The notes below the pieces were generated by a model. It was not told the origin of the DNA. It searched no databases and saw only the letters and a list, made by a program, of their open reading frames with translations. 64,000 nt of DNA from Paenibacillus sophorae (GTDB taxonomy: Bacteria > Bacillota > Bacilli > Paenibacillales > Paenibacillaceae): assembly GCF_018966525.1 (NCBI RefSeq), contig NZ_CP076607.1, positions 5,580,001 through 5,644,000 of the forward strand, read 5' to 3'. Shown in pieces: positions 1 through 8,030 of the stretch; position 1 is the first letter of the stretch, and every line of letters starts with the position of its first letter. Position numbers and translations under genes: made by a program.

Positions 1-218
1 CGAAGAAGGCCCAAATACAAATGACCGGTCCCGGGGACCATGGCTGCCAGCAGACCGGCTATGAACTTGCGCTTAACGGGACGCTGCTTTTTGCGGGGAG
101 GAATGACTTCTGCGCCGCCGCTCTCTTCCACAGTGACAAGCTGCTTATCACCGCGTTCCATTACAGAATAACTTTCCTGCTCCTTCGCGGACAACGTCAT
201 ACGGGGTTCATTTTTCAT
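1..218 (-). CDS. Membrane protein, N-terminal part only (runs off left edge)
   Basis: The frame opens with ATG at 218 behind an AAAGGAG ribosome binding site and stays open to the window edge, giving about 72 residues. The first 50 or so are hydrophilic and rich in Glu, Lys and Arg, ending in a basic stretch (PPRKKQRPVKRK). A hydrophobic segment with the motif VPGTGHLYLG follows. That motif resembles the start of small multi-pass membrane proteins of the TM2/YkoI-like kind in Bacillota, but the family cannot be settled from this fragment. It lies downstream of the acetyltransferase gene on the same strand and could be co-transcribed. I infer an integral membrane protein of unknown function. 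Confidence 0.6.
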   Translation of the reverse strand, partial: MKNEPRMTLSAKEQESYSVMERGDKQLVTVEESGGAEVIPPRKKQRPVKRKFIAGLLAAMVPGTGHLYLGLL

Positions 219-253
219 TCGGGCCTTCTCCTTTCTCGTGTAATTTCGCCGAA

Positions 254-724
254 TCAACGTTTGCCGCTCCTGTTAAATTCGATCAGTTCGACACCGGGGG
301 CTACTTCCGAGGAAGTTATGGGAATAAAGCCATGCTTGCGGTATAAAGATACCGCCGGCGCGTTCTTTTTGCCCGTCGACACAATAAAACGCTCCTTATC
401 CGGATAAAGCGCAAATACATGCTCCAGCAGCCGACCGGCAATTCCTTTACGGAAATGATCTGGACTGACCATCATACGTGTAATCGTTAAGCTGTCCGGA
501 CGCTCTTCTTCCGTGGCTACGGCGCCCGACAGTCCCCCGTCTTCACTCAGGCAGCCGTAAAAATCCTCGCCGCAATTTCTGAGTGTATCCCGCGTCTCAA
601 GCAGCGGAGGAATGGAATTAAAGCCGATCAACTGTGCTTCCAGGCGGTAGGCTTTATGCTGAAGGCTCCACAGGTCACTAAGCGTCCCCTCGTCCTGCAG
701 GTCCAGCTTCACTATTTTGCTCAT
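254..724 (-). CDS. GNAT family N-acetyltransferase
   Basis: This is a protein of 156 residues with the Gcn5-related acetyltransferase fold. The acetyl-CoA binding segment is visible as MMVSPDHFRKGIAGRLLEHV (about residues 80-100). It is followed by a typical beta strand and the C-terminal NAPAVSLYRKHGF motif that closes the cofactor site. I start it at ATG 724 because AAGGAGA lies eight bases upstream; the longer frame back to 769 has no such site. The substrate is not predictable. It follows gatB on the same strand after an 82-base gap and may be read from the gatCAB promoter. Confidence 0.85.
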   Translation of the reverse strand: MSKIVKLDLQDEGTLSDLWSLQHKAYRLEAQLIGFNSIPPLLETRDTLRNCGEDFYGCLSEDGGLSGAVATEEERPDSLTITRMMVSPDHFRKGIAGRLLEHVFALYPDKERFIVSTGKKNAPAVSLYRKHGFIPITSSEVAPGVELIEFNRSGKR

Positions 725-806
725 ACCGGGTATCTCCTTATATTGCTGAAGGCCTGCCGCTGCCGACAAGCCCTCAGTATTAATTACCCATTTATTGTAT
801 CTTATG

Positions 807-2246
807 TCAACCGTTCAACACTTCAGCCAAAAGCTTGTTGACAAGCCCCGGATTCGCCTTGCCTTTGCTTTCCTTCATGACTTGACCCACAAGGAAGCCG
901 ATCGCTTTCTGCTTGCCTGCCTTGTAGTCCTCCACGGATTGCGGGTTGGCTGCCACGACTGCTTCCACGATTCCCTTGATCGCGCCTTCGTCGCTGATCT
1001 GTACAAGCCCCTTCTCTTCCACAATCTGTGCCGGAAGCTTGCCGGTTTCGAGCATTTCTTTGAATACGGTTTTGGCAATCTTGCTGCTGATGGTTCCCTT
1101 GGCGATAAGCCCAATCATTTCGCCGAGTCCCTGCGGCGTAATCTTAACCTGAGACAGTTCCAGGTTGTTTCCGTTCAGGTAAGCGAGCAGATCGCCCATA
1201 ATCCAGTTGGCGACGGCCTTGGCATCGCTGGTGAAATTCAAGCTTCCTTCAAAGAAGTCGGCGACCGGTTTGGATGCGGTGATTACTCCGGCGTCGTAAG
1301 CGGGCAGACCATACTCCTCGCTATAGCGAACCCGCCGCGCATCCGGAAGCTCGGGAATGGAAGAACGGATGGCTTCTTTCCAAGCGTCATCAAGATGCAG
1401 CACAATCAGGTCCGGATCGGGAAAATACCGGTAGTCATGGGCTTCTTCCTTGCCGCGCATGGAAAAAGTCTTGCCCTGGGCGTCATCCCAGCGGCGGGTT
1501 TCCTGCACGACTTCGCCGCCTCCATCGAGAATATCCGCCTGGCGGTACTCTTCATACTCCAGACCGCGCAGCACGCCGCGGAAGGAGTTCATGTTCTTCA
1601 GCTCGGCTCGGATGCCGAATTCCTTCTGGCCGAAGGGGCGCAGGCTGATGTTCGCATCGCAGCGCATAGAGCCTTCTTCCATCTTAACGTCGGAAACGTC
1701 GCAGTACTGCATAATCGCCCGCATCTTCTCCAGATAGGCGCGGGCTTCTTCAGGGGAGCGAAGATCCGGCTCGGAGACGATTTCAATCAGCGGAGTCCCT
1801 ACCCGGTTGAAGTCGATGAGCGTGCCGAAACCGCCATCCACATGCGTAAGCTTGCTGGCATCCTCTTCCAGATGCAGCCGGGTAATGCCGATTCGCTTCG
1901 TTTCGCCGTTCACTTCGATATCGATCCATCCGTTCAAGCCGATCGGCTGGTCATACTGCGAAATCTGGTAAGCCTTCGGCGAATCGGGATAAAAATAGTT
2001 CTTGCGGTCAAACTTGCTGACGTCGCCGATCGTGCAGTTCAGCGCCATGGCGGCTTTCATTGCATAATCCACCGCCTGGCGGTTTAATACGGGCAGTACG
2101 CCGGGATGTCCCAGACAGACGGGACAGGTATGCGTATTGGGCGGCGCGCCGAATTCCGTGGAGCAGCCGCAGAAAATTTTGGACTTCGTGTGAAGCTCGA
2201 CGTGAACCTCCAGTCCAATGACTGTTTCATACTTGGATGATGGCAT
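807..2246 (-). CDS. gatB: Aspartyl/glutamyl-tRNA(Asn/Gln) amidotransferase subunit B
   Basis: GatB binds the mischarged Glu-tRNA(Gln) or Asp-tRNA(Asn) and phosphorylates the side chain so that ammonia from GatA can amidate it. The 479-residue length is normal for the family. The N-terminal signature YETVIGLEVHVELHTKSKI is present, followed by a cysteine cluster (CGCS then CPVC, residues about 26-44) that binds zinc in GatB. The C-terminus has the helical YqeY-like tRNA-binding tail (VGQVMKESKGKANPG). It is the last gene of the gatC-gatA-gatB operon. Its presence implies that the organism makes Gln-tRNA, and possibly Asn-tRNA, by the indirect route. Confidence 0.97.
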   Translation of the reverse strand: MPSSKYETVIGLEVHVELHTKSKIFCGCSTEFGAPPNTHTCPVCLGHPGVLPVLNRQAVDYAMKAAMALNCTIGDVSKFDRKNYFYPDSPKAYQISQYDQPIGLNGWIDIEVNGETKRIGITRLHLEEDASKLTHVDGGFGTLIDFNRVGTPLIEIVSEPDLRSPEEARAYLEKMRAIMQYCDVSDVKMEEGSMRCDANISLRPFGQKEFGIRAELKNMNSFRGVLRGLEYEEYRQADILDGGGEVVQETRRWDDAQGKTFSMRGKEEAHDYRYFPDPDLIVLHLDDAWKEAIRSSIPELPDARRVRYSEEYGLPAYDAGVITASKPVADFFEGSLNFTSDAKAVANWIMGDLLAYLNGNNLELSQVKITPQGLGEMIGLIAKGTISSKIAKTVFKEMLETGKLPAQIVEEKGLVQISDEGAIKGIVEAVVAANPQSVEDYKAGKQKAIGFLVGQVMKESKGKANPGLVNKLLAEVLNG

Positions 2247-2275
2247 GATAATCTCTTTCCCTCCTTATCGACCGT

Positions 2276-3733
2276 TTACAGCTGCGGACGCTGCTTATGG
2301 TAATCGGTATGCTGTTCATAGGCGTGCGCGACGCGCAGCACCGTACTCTCATCGAATTCTTTGCCGATAATCTGCAGCCCGACAGGCAGTCCTTCGGCAA
2401 AACCGCAAGGAATGCTGACGGCAGGGATGCCGGCCAGATTGACCGGAATGGTCAAAATATCGTTCAAATACATGGTAAGCGGGTCCTCGGTCTGTGAGCC
2501 GAGCTTGAACGCCGTCGTCGGGGCGGTCGGTCCAATTACCACGTCGTACTTCTTAAATACTTCGTCAAAATCCTGCTTAATCAGTGTGCGCACCTTCTGC
2601 GCCTTCAAATAGTAGGCATCGTAATAGCCCGAGCTGAGCGCATAGGTTCCAAGCATAATCCGGCGCTTAACTTCCAGGCCAAAACCATGGCTGCGCGAAT
2701 TATGATACAAATCGAGCAGATTGCCGCCCTCGTCAACACGCACGCCGTAGCGCACCCCGTCGAAACGGGCCAGATTGGAGGAAGCCTCCGAGGAAGCAAG
2801 CAGATAATAAGTCGCTACCGCATATTCGGTATGCGGCAGGGAAACCTCTTCCCAGACTGCGCCGAGCTCTTCCAGAACTTTGAGCGCTGACAGCACCGTC
2901 TCGCGGACGGAAGCGTCGACGCCTTCGCCCAGGTATTCCTTCGGCACGGCAATGCGAAGGCCTTTGATATCGCCGGTAAGAGCGCTCAAATAGTCGGGAA
3001 TATCGACCTTGGCGGACGTGGAGTCCTGGGCGTCATAACCGGCAATCGCCTGCAGTACATAGGCGGAATCCTCAACGGTCCGCGTCAGCGGGCCGATCTG
3101 GTCAAGCGAGGAGGCAAACGCCACGAGGCCGTAGCGGGAGACAAGGCCGTAGGTCGGCTTCAGGCCGACAACGCCGCAGTACGAAGCGGGCTGGCGGATC
3201 GAGCCGCCGGTGTCTGAGCCGAGGGCAAAGAATACTTCGCCCGCAGCCACCGCCGCAGCGGAGCCGCCGCTGGAGCCGCCCGGTACGCGCTCCAAATCCC
3301 AAGGATTGCGGACCGCCCCGTAGGCGGAGTTCTCGTTCGAGCCGCCCATGGCGAACTCGTCCATATTCAGCTTGCCGATCGTCACGGCGTCCGCCTGGCG
3401 CAGCTTGGCGGCAACGGTTGCGTCATAAATCGGCTGGTAATTATCAAGGAAACGGCTCGCGCAGGTCGTGCGCAGCCCTTTGGTCACAATATTGTCCTTA
3501 ATGCCGGCAGGCATTCCGAACAGCAGCCCTCTTGACGCCCCGGATGCCAGCTTGTCATCCAATTCGCGGGCTGCCGCGCGGGCGCCTTCTTCATTAAGGG
3601 TGAGGAAAGCGTGCACATCGCCGTCCACCCGCGCGATTGCCGACAGCGATTCCTCAGTCAGCTCGCTGACCGAAACTTGCGCGGAATGCAGCATATTATG
3701 TAATTCAGACAACCGATATTGAAACAGGCTCAA
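2276..3733 (-). CDS. gatA: Aspartyl/glutamyl-tRNA(Asn/Gln) amidotransferase subunit A
   Basis: GatA is the glutaminase subunit, an amidase-signature enzyme that releases ammonia for GatB. The 485-residue protein shows the Ser-cis-Ser-Lys catalytic set: Lys in GIKDNIVTKG, the glycine/serine-rich PGGSSGGSAAAVAAG segment, and the nucleophile region GSDTGGSIRQPAS. Spacing to gatC (25 bases) and gatB (29 bases) fits a single operon. The C-terminal IPAVSIPCGFAEGLPVGLQIIG segment is typical of the family. Nothing unusual was seen. Confidence 0.97.
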   Translation of the reverse strand: MSLFQYRLSELHNMLHSAQVSVSELTEESLSAIARVDGDVHAFLTLNEEGARAAARELDDKLASGASRGLLFGMPAGIKDNIVTKGLRTTCASRFLDNYQPIYDATVAAKLRQADAVTIGKLNMDEFAMGGSNENSAYGAVRNPWDLERVPGGSSGGSAAAVAAGEVFFALGSDTGGSIRQPASYCGVVGLKPTYGLVSRYGLVAFASSLDQIGPLTRTVEDSAYVLQAIAGYDAQDSTSAKVDIPDYLSALTGDIKGLRIAVPKEYLGEGVDASVRETVLSALKVLEELGAVWEEVSLPHTEYAVATYYLLASSEASSNLARFDGVRYGVRVDEGGNLLDLYHNSRSHGFGLEVKRRIMLGTYALSSGYYDAYYLKAQKVRTLIKQDFDEVFKKYDVVIGPTAPTTAFKLGSQTEDPLTMYLNDILTIPVNLAGIPAVSIPCGFAEGLPVGLQIIGKEFDESTVLRVAHAYEQHTDYHKQRPQL

Positions 3734-3758
3734 AATGTCATCTCCCTACCTATTTAAA

Positions 3759-4046
3759 TTATTCCAAAACCGCCGGAACTTTGAACTGTCCGTCTTCTTC
3801 TTCCGGCGCGTTAAGCAGTGCTTCCTCAAGCGAAAGGCTCTCCTTTACGACATCCTCGCGCATAACATTGCTGACATGCAGCACATGAGTCGTCGGCTGA
3901 ACGCCTTCCGTATCAAGTCCGCTCAATTTCTCCGCATATTGTAAAATGGAGTTCATCTGCTCCGTAAACATAGCCTCTTCCTCCGGACTTAAATGCAGAC
4001 GAGCCAGACGGGCTACATGCTGCACATCCTTGACCGTAATGCTCAT
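3759..4046 (-). CDS. gatC: Aspartyl/glutamyl-tRNA(Asn/Gln) amidotransferase subunit C
   Basis: This is the small subunit (95 residues) that wraps around GatA and stabilises the GatAB complex. The sequence MSITVKDVQHVARLARLHL, the LSPEEE turn and the C-terminal FKVPAVLE are characteristic. It is the first gene of the operon, with AGGAGG upstream of the ATG and a sigma-A-type promoter about 50 bases further up (4098-4126). Confidence 0.96.
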   Translation of the reverse strand: MSITVKDVQHVARLARLHLSPEEEAMFTEQMNSILQYAEKLSGLDTEGVQPTTHVLHVSNVMREDVVKESLSLEEALLNAPEEEDGQFKVPAVLE

Positions 4047-4097
4047 TTTGGGTATCCCTCCTGTTTAAAGGGCTAAAGCGCCCGGATAACGTTACTA

Positions 4098-4126
4098 ATT
4101 ATATTGTAGAAACGTGGACAATTCAA
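4098..4126 (-). promoter_or_regulatory. Sigma-A-type promoter for gatCAB
   Basis: Reading the minus strand, TTGAAT (4121-4126) and a perfect TATAAT (4098-4103) are separated by 17 bases. The gatC start codon follows about 50 bases downstream. No riboswitch or T-box core motif was found in this leader. Confidence 0.7.
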
Positions 4127-4183
4127 TGCGGTTATGCCCGCAGATGACGAGAGCAACCCTTCTCGGAAACGGATGAAAACAAG

Positions 4184-4205
4184 AAAAGCACCGATGGGTG
4201 CTTTT
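4184..4205. terminator. Hairpin with T/A flanks, putative rho-independent terminator
   Basis: A 9-bp perfect stem (AAAAGCACC with GGTGCTTTT) and a 4-base loop lie between the 4335-4718 gene and gatC. T-rich flanks on both strands allow termination either way. It lies upstream of the gatC promoter and would insulate gatCAB from readthrough. Confidence 0.55.
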
Positions 4206-4307
4206 GTAAAAGGCTGCTGAATCCTTCTTTAGCCGAGTTCTTCTTTGGCAGTAGTTTTCTATAACACCAGGAAGCTTGCTCATGCAGCTCAGACTCTCTG
4301 ATATTAC

Positions 4308-4330
4308 AAAAAAACCGGCTTGCGCCGGCT
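4308..4330 (-). terminator. Terminator of the 4335-4718 gene
   Basis: On the minus strand a CCGGC-GCAA-GCCGG hairpin is followed directly by a run of T residues. It sits just after the stop codon at 4335. Confidence 0.7.
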
Positions 4331-4334
4331 TTCC

Positions 4335-4718
4335 TTAAATCCAGGCCCGAAGATTCACCTGCTTGATGAATTCCGACTGGGACATGTTCTCCTTGGGACT
4401 GGTCTCTACATCTTCCGCCTGCTCAGCCTCACCGTTCATCAATTGGTAAAACAGTTTCTCGTTGTGCGTGGACAGGGCATAATCAATCAATGCCTCTTGC
4501 GTAGTTCTCTCCGCTTCCTCGATCAGCAGATCCGCTTCCGTCTCAACGTCTTCCGCCGTGACGTAAAAGTTCCGGTTCGCCTGAGGGATGCGAATGACAT
4601 AATCAAACGCATTATCAGGATTACGGTCGTAAGCAATCACGTACCCATAGTCCCCGATAGGAAGATTCTGCTCGAAAGCGTCCGCGACAATGACAACCTT
4701 TTCTCCTAAACGCAGCAT
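4335..4718 (-). CDS. Conserved small acidic protein of unknown function
   Basis: This 127-residue protein is not confidently recognised. The start at ATG 4718 is chosen because AGGAGGT lies seven bases upstream; the frame continues to 4763 without a better site. The N-terminal half (MLRLGEKVVIVADAFEQNLP, then GDYGYVIAYDRNPDNAFDYVIRIP) looks like a small SH3-type beta barrel. It is followed by a long acidic helical region (residues about 55-95). It has its own terminator and seems to be monocistronic. A role as a small regulatory or adaptor protein is possible but not shown by the sequence. Confidence 0.7.
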   Translation of the reverse strand: MLRLGEKVVIVADAFEQNLPIGDYGYVIAYDRNPDNAFDYVIRIPQANRNFYVTAEDVETEADLLIEEAERTTQEALIDYALSTHNEKLFYQLMNGEAEQAEDVETSPKENMSQSEFIKQVNLRAWI

Positions 4719-4872
4719 CGCCCTACCTCCTGAGCCAATATCTTTCATGTTGTGCTTTTTCACAGTCTACTAAAAAAAGATAGAGCTGTCTACAGGAAGA
4801 AACGGCGCAAAATTGAAAATATACACAAAAATATGAAATTGAAAAAAAGTTGTTACATTTTATAGCCGGGGT

Positions 4873-5655
4873 CTAAAATCGAGGCAGTTTATTACGGCCA
4901 AAGAGAAGCGAAGCGCCCAAAAAGCAAAGAACAATCAGCACTATGCCCGACAGTACCGGAAAAACCCAAGCAGACGCAGCGTTCCCCTGCTGCATAAGCG
5001 CCTCTGCGGACAGCTGCGGCAGAGCGGCGGGCGACCAGTGGAGCGGCCGGGGAAGCAGCGTATGCAGCAGCGCCAAACCCGCGGCCGCTGCGAGTGACAG
5101 AAAGGCAGCGGCCGGAGCGCGAAGGCAGGCGCTGAATAGAAGCGTAAGCGAGACCGCGCATAGGAGCCATAATCCATACAGCGCTGATGCGGCCAGCACT
5201 GCGCTCCAGGAGAGGCCGCCGATTAATTGAACGGTATAATAGCCTGCACATGCGGCGCCCAGCCCCAAAGACAGCGCGAGCAGGGTCATCTGCGCCAGCC
5301 ATTTGGCGGATGCGGCTGTAAGTGGAGTCAGCGGTCTGGCCAGCACCAGTTCCGCGGTTCCTCCCTCCCGCTCGCCGGCAAAGCTGTTCATCGCCGAAAG
5401 CGCGAGCACCAGCAGTCCGACTGTGCCATACTGCCCGATCGACTTAGCCATGACTTCCCCCGCTACCGGCATCTTATACAATTCCAGCAACCCCTGTGGC
5501 ACGTCACCTGACATTTTCAGAATCTCTGGCATATAGTAGGTCGAAATCGGCTGCATGATGCCAAGGATAATGAACACGACCGGTATCCACAGTACCTTAT
5601 AGCTGCGGATCATCTCCAGCATTTCTTTCCGGTAAAAAATCCAAGCGCTTCTCAT
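4873..5655 (-). CDS. yxlG: ABC-2 type transporter permease YxlG
   Basis: This is a 260-residue polytopic protein with about six hydrophobic segments and the layout of NosY/ABC-2 permeases: a first membrane segment near residues 20-40, a cytoplasmic loop containing SFAGEREGGTAELVLARPL, then four or five more. It is the last gene of the sigY operon; its start overlaps the stop of yxlF by four bases. With YxlF it should form an ABC exporter. In B. subtilis the YxlCDEFG products restrain SigY and the substrate is not known. Function is assigned from position and family, not from any substrate-specific feature. Confidence 0.9.
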   Translation of the reverse strand: MRSAWIFYRKEMLEMIRSYKVLWIPVVFIILGIMQPISTYYMPEILKMSGDVPQGLLELYKMPVAGEVMAKSIGQYGTVGLLVLALSAMNSFAGEREGGTAELVLARPLTPLTAASAKWLAQMTLLALSLGLGAACAGYYTVQLIGGLSWSAVLAASALYGLWLLCAVSLTLLFSACLRAPAAAFLSLAAAAGLALLHTLLPRPLHWSPAALPQLSAEALMQQGNAASAWVFPVLSGIVLIVLCFLGASLLFGRNKLPRF

Positions 5656-6572
5656 CCTCCCACCGCCTCCATAAATACATCCTCCAGCGACAAAGAACCT
5701 GCTTCGAAACGCAGCAGCGGGATTCCGCGTTCCGCCGCTTCCCGGAGAATCACAGACCTTGCCGACTCCATGTCCTGGACCTTTAGAAGTACAGTACCGT
5801 CAACTTCCATGCGTCTCTCAAGGATGAAAGAACGGGTGCTCAATGTCTCCAGCCACTGCAAGGCTTCCTTCTGTTCTTCCACCCGCAGGGTAATAACCGG
5901 CCGGTTATACTTAGCTCTAAGGGAAGACAGCGTTCCGTGCTCGGCAATCCTTCCCCGGCTCATCATAATAATGTCGTCGCAAACCTCTTCGGCATCATGC
6001 AGCACATGTGTAGAAAAAATCACGCTCGTCTCCTTGCCGATCTCCCGCAGCAGTTCCATAATCTCGCGGCGGCCGATGGGATCAAGCGCCGATACCGGCT
6101 CATCCAGCAGCAGCAGACGCGGAGCGTGGACGAGCGCCTGCGCAAGCCCTAAACGCTGCTTCATGCCCCCGGAGTAGCCTCCGATCCGGCGCCTTGCAGC
6201 GTCTTGAAGCCCCATCCGCTCAAGCACAGCGGCGGCACGGCCGGCAGACTCCTTCCTGCCCATGCCGCTGAGCTTTGAGGCAAGAAGGATATACTCTTCT
6301 CCCGTCATCCAATTATAGAAAGAAGGGGATTGGGGAAGATAGCCAATCTGCCTGCGGTAACTATCCCCAATCGGTTTCCCTTCGAACAAAATACTGCCCC
6401 GGCTCGGGTTCATTAGACCCGCGAGCATGCGCAGCGTGGTCGTCTTGCCGGCGCCATTAGGTCCGAGCAGCGCGACGCAGCGTCCCGACTCCATATCAAA
6501 GCTGATTCCGTCCACGCAAGGCTGCCCGTGAAAAACCTTGTGAAGCCCCGAAACTTGAAGCAGCGGCGGCAT
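5652..6572 (-). CDS. yxlF: ABC transporter ATP-binding protein YxlF
   Basis: This 306-residue ABC ATPase of the NosF/CcmA type has Walker A GPNGAGKTTT (about residue 36), Q-loop GYLPQSP, signature YSGGMKQRLGLAQAL, Walker B LLLLDEPVSALDP and the switch histidine in STHVLHD. A C-terminal extension of about 85 residues is typical of ABC-2 exporter ATPases. It overlaps yxlE upstream by one base and yxlG downstream by four, so translation of the three is coupled. It powers the YxlG permease. Confidence 0.92.
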   Translation of the reverse strand: MPPLLQVSGLHKVFHGQPCVDGISFDMESGRCVALLGPNGAGKTTTLRMLAGLMNPSRGSILFEGKPIGDSYRRQIGYLPQSPSFYNWMTGEEYILLASKLSGMGRKESAGRAAAVLERMGLQDAARRRIGGYSGGMKQRLGLAQALVHAPRLLLLDEPVSALDPIGRREIMELLREIGKETSVIFSTHVLHDAEEVCDDIIMMSRGRIAEHGTLSSLRAKYNRPVITLRVEEQKEALQWLETLSTRSFILERRMEVDGTVLLKVQDMESARSVILREAAERGIPLLRFEAGSLSLEDVFMEAVGG

Positions 6573-6760
6573 TATTCTTTCCTCCCTATCGTAAAATAGG
6601 CTAGGCTGCCAAGCAGATTACCAAGCAGAATAATGAATACCCACATCCATTTCGGTCCGCGCACACTGCGCGCCCTGGACAGTGAGACAAGTCCGATCAC
6701 GGCCAGCAGTGCCTGCAGCGCAAAGAGCGGCCACAATAATGACAGATCGATTGTCTTCAT
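6572..6760 (-). CDS. yxlE: YxlE-like membrane protein (phospholipase D nuclease N-terminal domain)
   Basis: This 62-residue protein has two transmembrane helices separated by a short basic loop (RARSVRGPKWMW) and ends in YFTIGRKE. This is the PLDc_N module seen in B. subtilis YxlE, whose length is nearly the same. In B. subtilis YxlE is a negative regulator of SigY. The order sigY-yxlC-yxlD-yxlE-yxlF-yxlG is conserved here, which supports the name. Confidence 0.85.
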   Translation of the reverse strand: MKTIDLSLLWPLFALQALLAVIGLVSLSRARSVRGPKWMWVFIILLGNLLGSLAYFTIGRKE

Positions 6761-6782
6761 TTACGCATTCCACCCTTGGAGT

Positions 6783-7025
6783 TTATTTTCTGATCTTATT
6801 GTCCTGTTCCGCGATTTCTCTCTGTTTCCGGCGGCGTTCGGGAAACACAACAAACAGCAAGTAGAGAATCGTCGGCAGCGGAAACGTTGTCATCCCCCAT
6901 AATCCCCAGAACCAGCGCCATCTCCCGAGGTCGCGAGCGGCACGGAACAACAGCGCGCCCTGGGTCATCAGCAGCACGGCAAGTACGGCCCAAGCCCAAA
7001 GCGGCAGATTGGAATGCTCTTTCAT
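6783..7025 (-). CDS. yxlD: YxlD-like small membrane protein
   Basis: This is an 80-residue protein with two predicted membrane helices (about residues 9-27 and 40-62) and a very basic, charged C-terminus (PERRRKQREIAEQDNKIRK). Its ATG overlaps the yxlC stop codon by four bases. Position between yxlC and yxlE matches the B. subtilis operon, where YxlD contributes to negative control of SigY. The assignment rests on synteny more than on sequence identity. Confidence 0.75.
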   Translation of the reverse strand: MKEHSNLPLWAWAVLAVLLMTQGALLFRAARDLGRWRWFWGLWGMTTFPLPTILYLLFVVFPERRRKQREIAEQDNKIRK

Positions 7026-7429
7026 TCCCGTTCACCGCGCCCTTTCCGTCCGAGACGCATTATGAGCGCAATAATTCCTGCGATGGGAATAAGCCCCTGA
7101 ACCATCCAGTACACTGGCGGCGCAGAAGTAATCGCCAACAGCGAGAACCCCAAAAGAACCAGGGAGACAAGCCAGAACAATAGCCATTCCTTCAGCATGC
7201 GGCGCCTATGTCTTTCGGCTGCGGCAATAAGCTGGGCCTGAAGCTCGCCAAGCGAAGGCGGTGCAGCTTCCTTGGCATATGCGCGGTCCAGCCGTTCCAA
7301 TCCCGCTATAAGCTCCGGCAGCGCAAATTCCGAGGATGCGCGTTCCTCCGCCGCTTTTGTCTGGCCGTCCTTGTCAGACGCTTCTCCCCATTTACTGCCG
7401 CTGTCCAGTCCGGTATTATCCTTCGTCAT
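7022..7429 (-). CDS. yxlC: YxlC-like anti-sigma factor for SigY
   Basis: This 135-residue protein has a hydrophilic N-terminal half (residues about 1-75) suited to binding a sigma factor in the cytoplasm. Two C-terminal membrane helices follow (residues about 80-100 and 105-122). In B. subtilis YxlC is the main anti-sigma factor of SigY. The start overlaps the end of sigY by 14 bases, which couples synthesis of the pair. No zinc-binding HxxxCxxC motif is present, so it is not a ZAS-type anti-sigma factor. Confidence 0.85.
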   Translation of the reverse strand: MTKDNTGLDSGSKWGEASDKDGQTKAAEERASSEFALPELIAGLERLDRAYAKEAAPPSLGELQAQLIAAAERHRRRMLKEWLLFWLVSLVLLGFSLLAITSAPPVYWMVQGLIPIAGIIALIMRLGRKGRGERE

Positions 7430-7952
7430 CCTCTTTCAACTCCTCTCGCAGCTGCCGCAGCCCATACGCCGCGCGCGACTTGGCCGTCCCCTCGGGAATT
7501 CCCAAAATCCTGCCTATTTCCCCGTAGCTGTAACCGTAATAATGCTTGAGCAAAAGCGCTATCCGCTGCGGCAAGGGAACACGGGACAGGGCATCCAGCA
7601 CATCGCTCCACTCTTCGCCTTGGGCTTCGAACCGCCAGCGGATCGACCGGATACCCTGCTCACGCCGAATCCATTCTTCTTCCCGGTTGCGCCGCCTCAT
7701 CCTGTCGATATACAGCCGGGTCGCTATCGTAATCATCCAGGAAGAAAAAGAGGACGAGCCGTTGTATAACGCGATCTTTTCCATACATCTGACTATCGTA
7801 TCCTGGGTGACATCTTCCGCCAGCGCTGGGTCCATCGTCAACTTCAGCAAATACTTATAAATAAAGGCATAATGATGCTGAAGCAGCTGCGCCAGCGCAA
7901 GACGGTCACCGCGCTGCGCCTTGCGGATGATTTGAGATTCCTCGTCGCTCAT
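7416..7952 (-). CDS. sigY: ECF RNA polymerase sigma factor SigY
   Basis: This 178-residue ECF sigma factor has region 2 (residues about 22-90, with LAEDVTQDTIVRCMEKI) and region 4 near residues 120-170 (LPQRIALLLKHYYGYSYGEI, then IPEGTAKSRAAYGLRQLREEL). The five genes that follow are counterparts of B. subtilis yxlC to yxlG in the same order, so this is very likely the SigY orthologue. Upstream at 7988-8013 lies TGAAC-N17-CGTA, close to the TGAAC/CGTC form used by SigY, implying autoregulation. The activating signal is not evident. Confidence 0.92.
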   Translation of the reverse strand: MSDEESQIIRKAQRGDRLALAQLLQHHYAFIYKYLLKLTMDPALAEDVTQDTIVRCMEKIALYNGSSSFSSWMITIATRLYIDRMRRRNREEEWIRREQGIRSIRWRFEAQGEEWSDVLDALSRVPLPQRIALLLKHYYGYSYGEIGRILGIPEGTAKSRAAYGLRQLREELKEDDEG

Positions 7953-7987
7953 CGGTTCTCCCGCCGTTTATTTTTTCTCATATGTAA

Positions 7988-8013
7988 TACGTTTGGTCCG
8001 TACGAATCGTTCA
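7988..8013 (-). promoter_or_regulatory. Putative SigY-dependent autoregulatory promoter
   Basis: On the minus strand TGAAC (8009-8013) and CGTA (7988-7991) are 17 bases apart. The -10 element is about 35 bases upstream of the sigY start codon. The -35 element matches the ECF-type TGAAC exactly; the -10 differs from CGTC at one base. Confidence 0.6.
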
Positions 8014-8030
8014 AAGGCTTTATGAAAAAA

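Noticed and set aside
795..2087. Long + strand frame opposite gatB
   Set aside because: It is antisense to a certain gene, has no ribosome binding site and its protein shows no domain. It is a by-product of gatB codon bias.
4095..4283. 62-codon minus strand frame upstream of gatC
   Set aside because: It contains a terminator-like hairpin and overlaps the gatC promoter, with no recognised motif or proper ribosome site.
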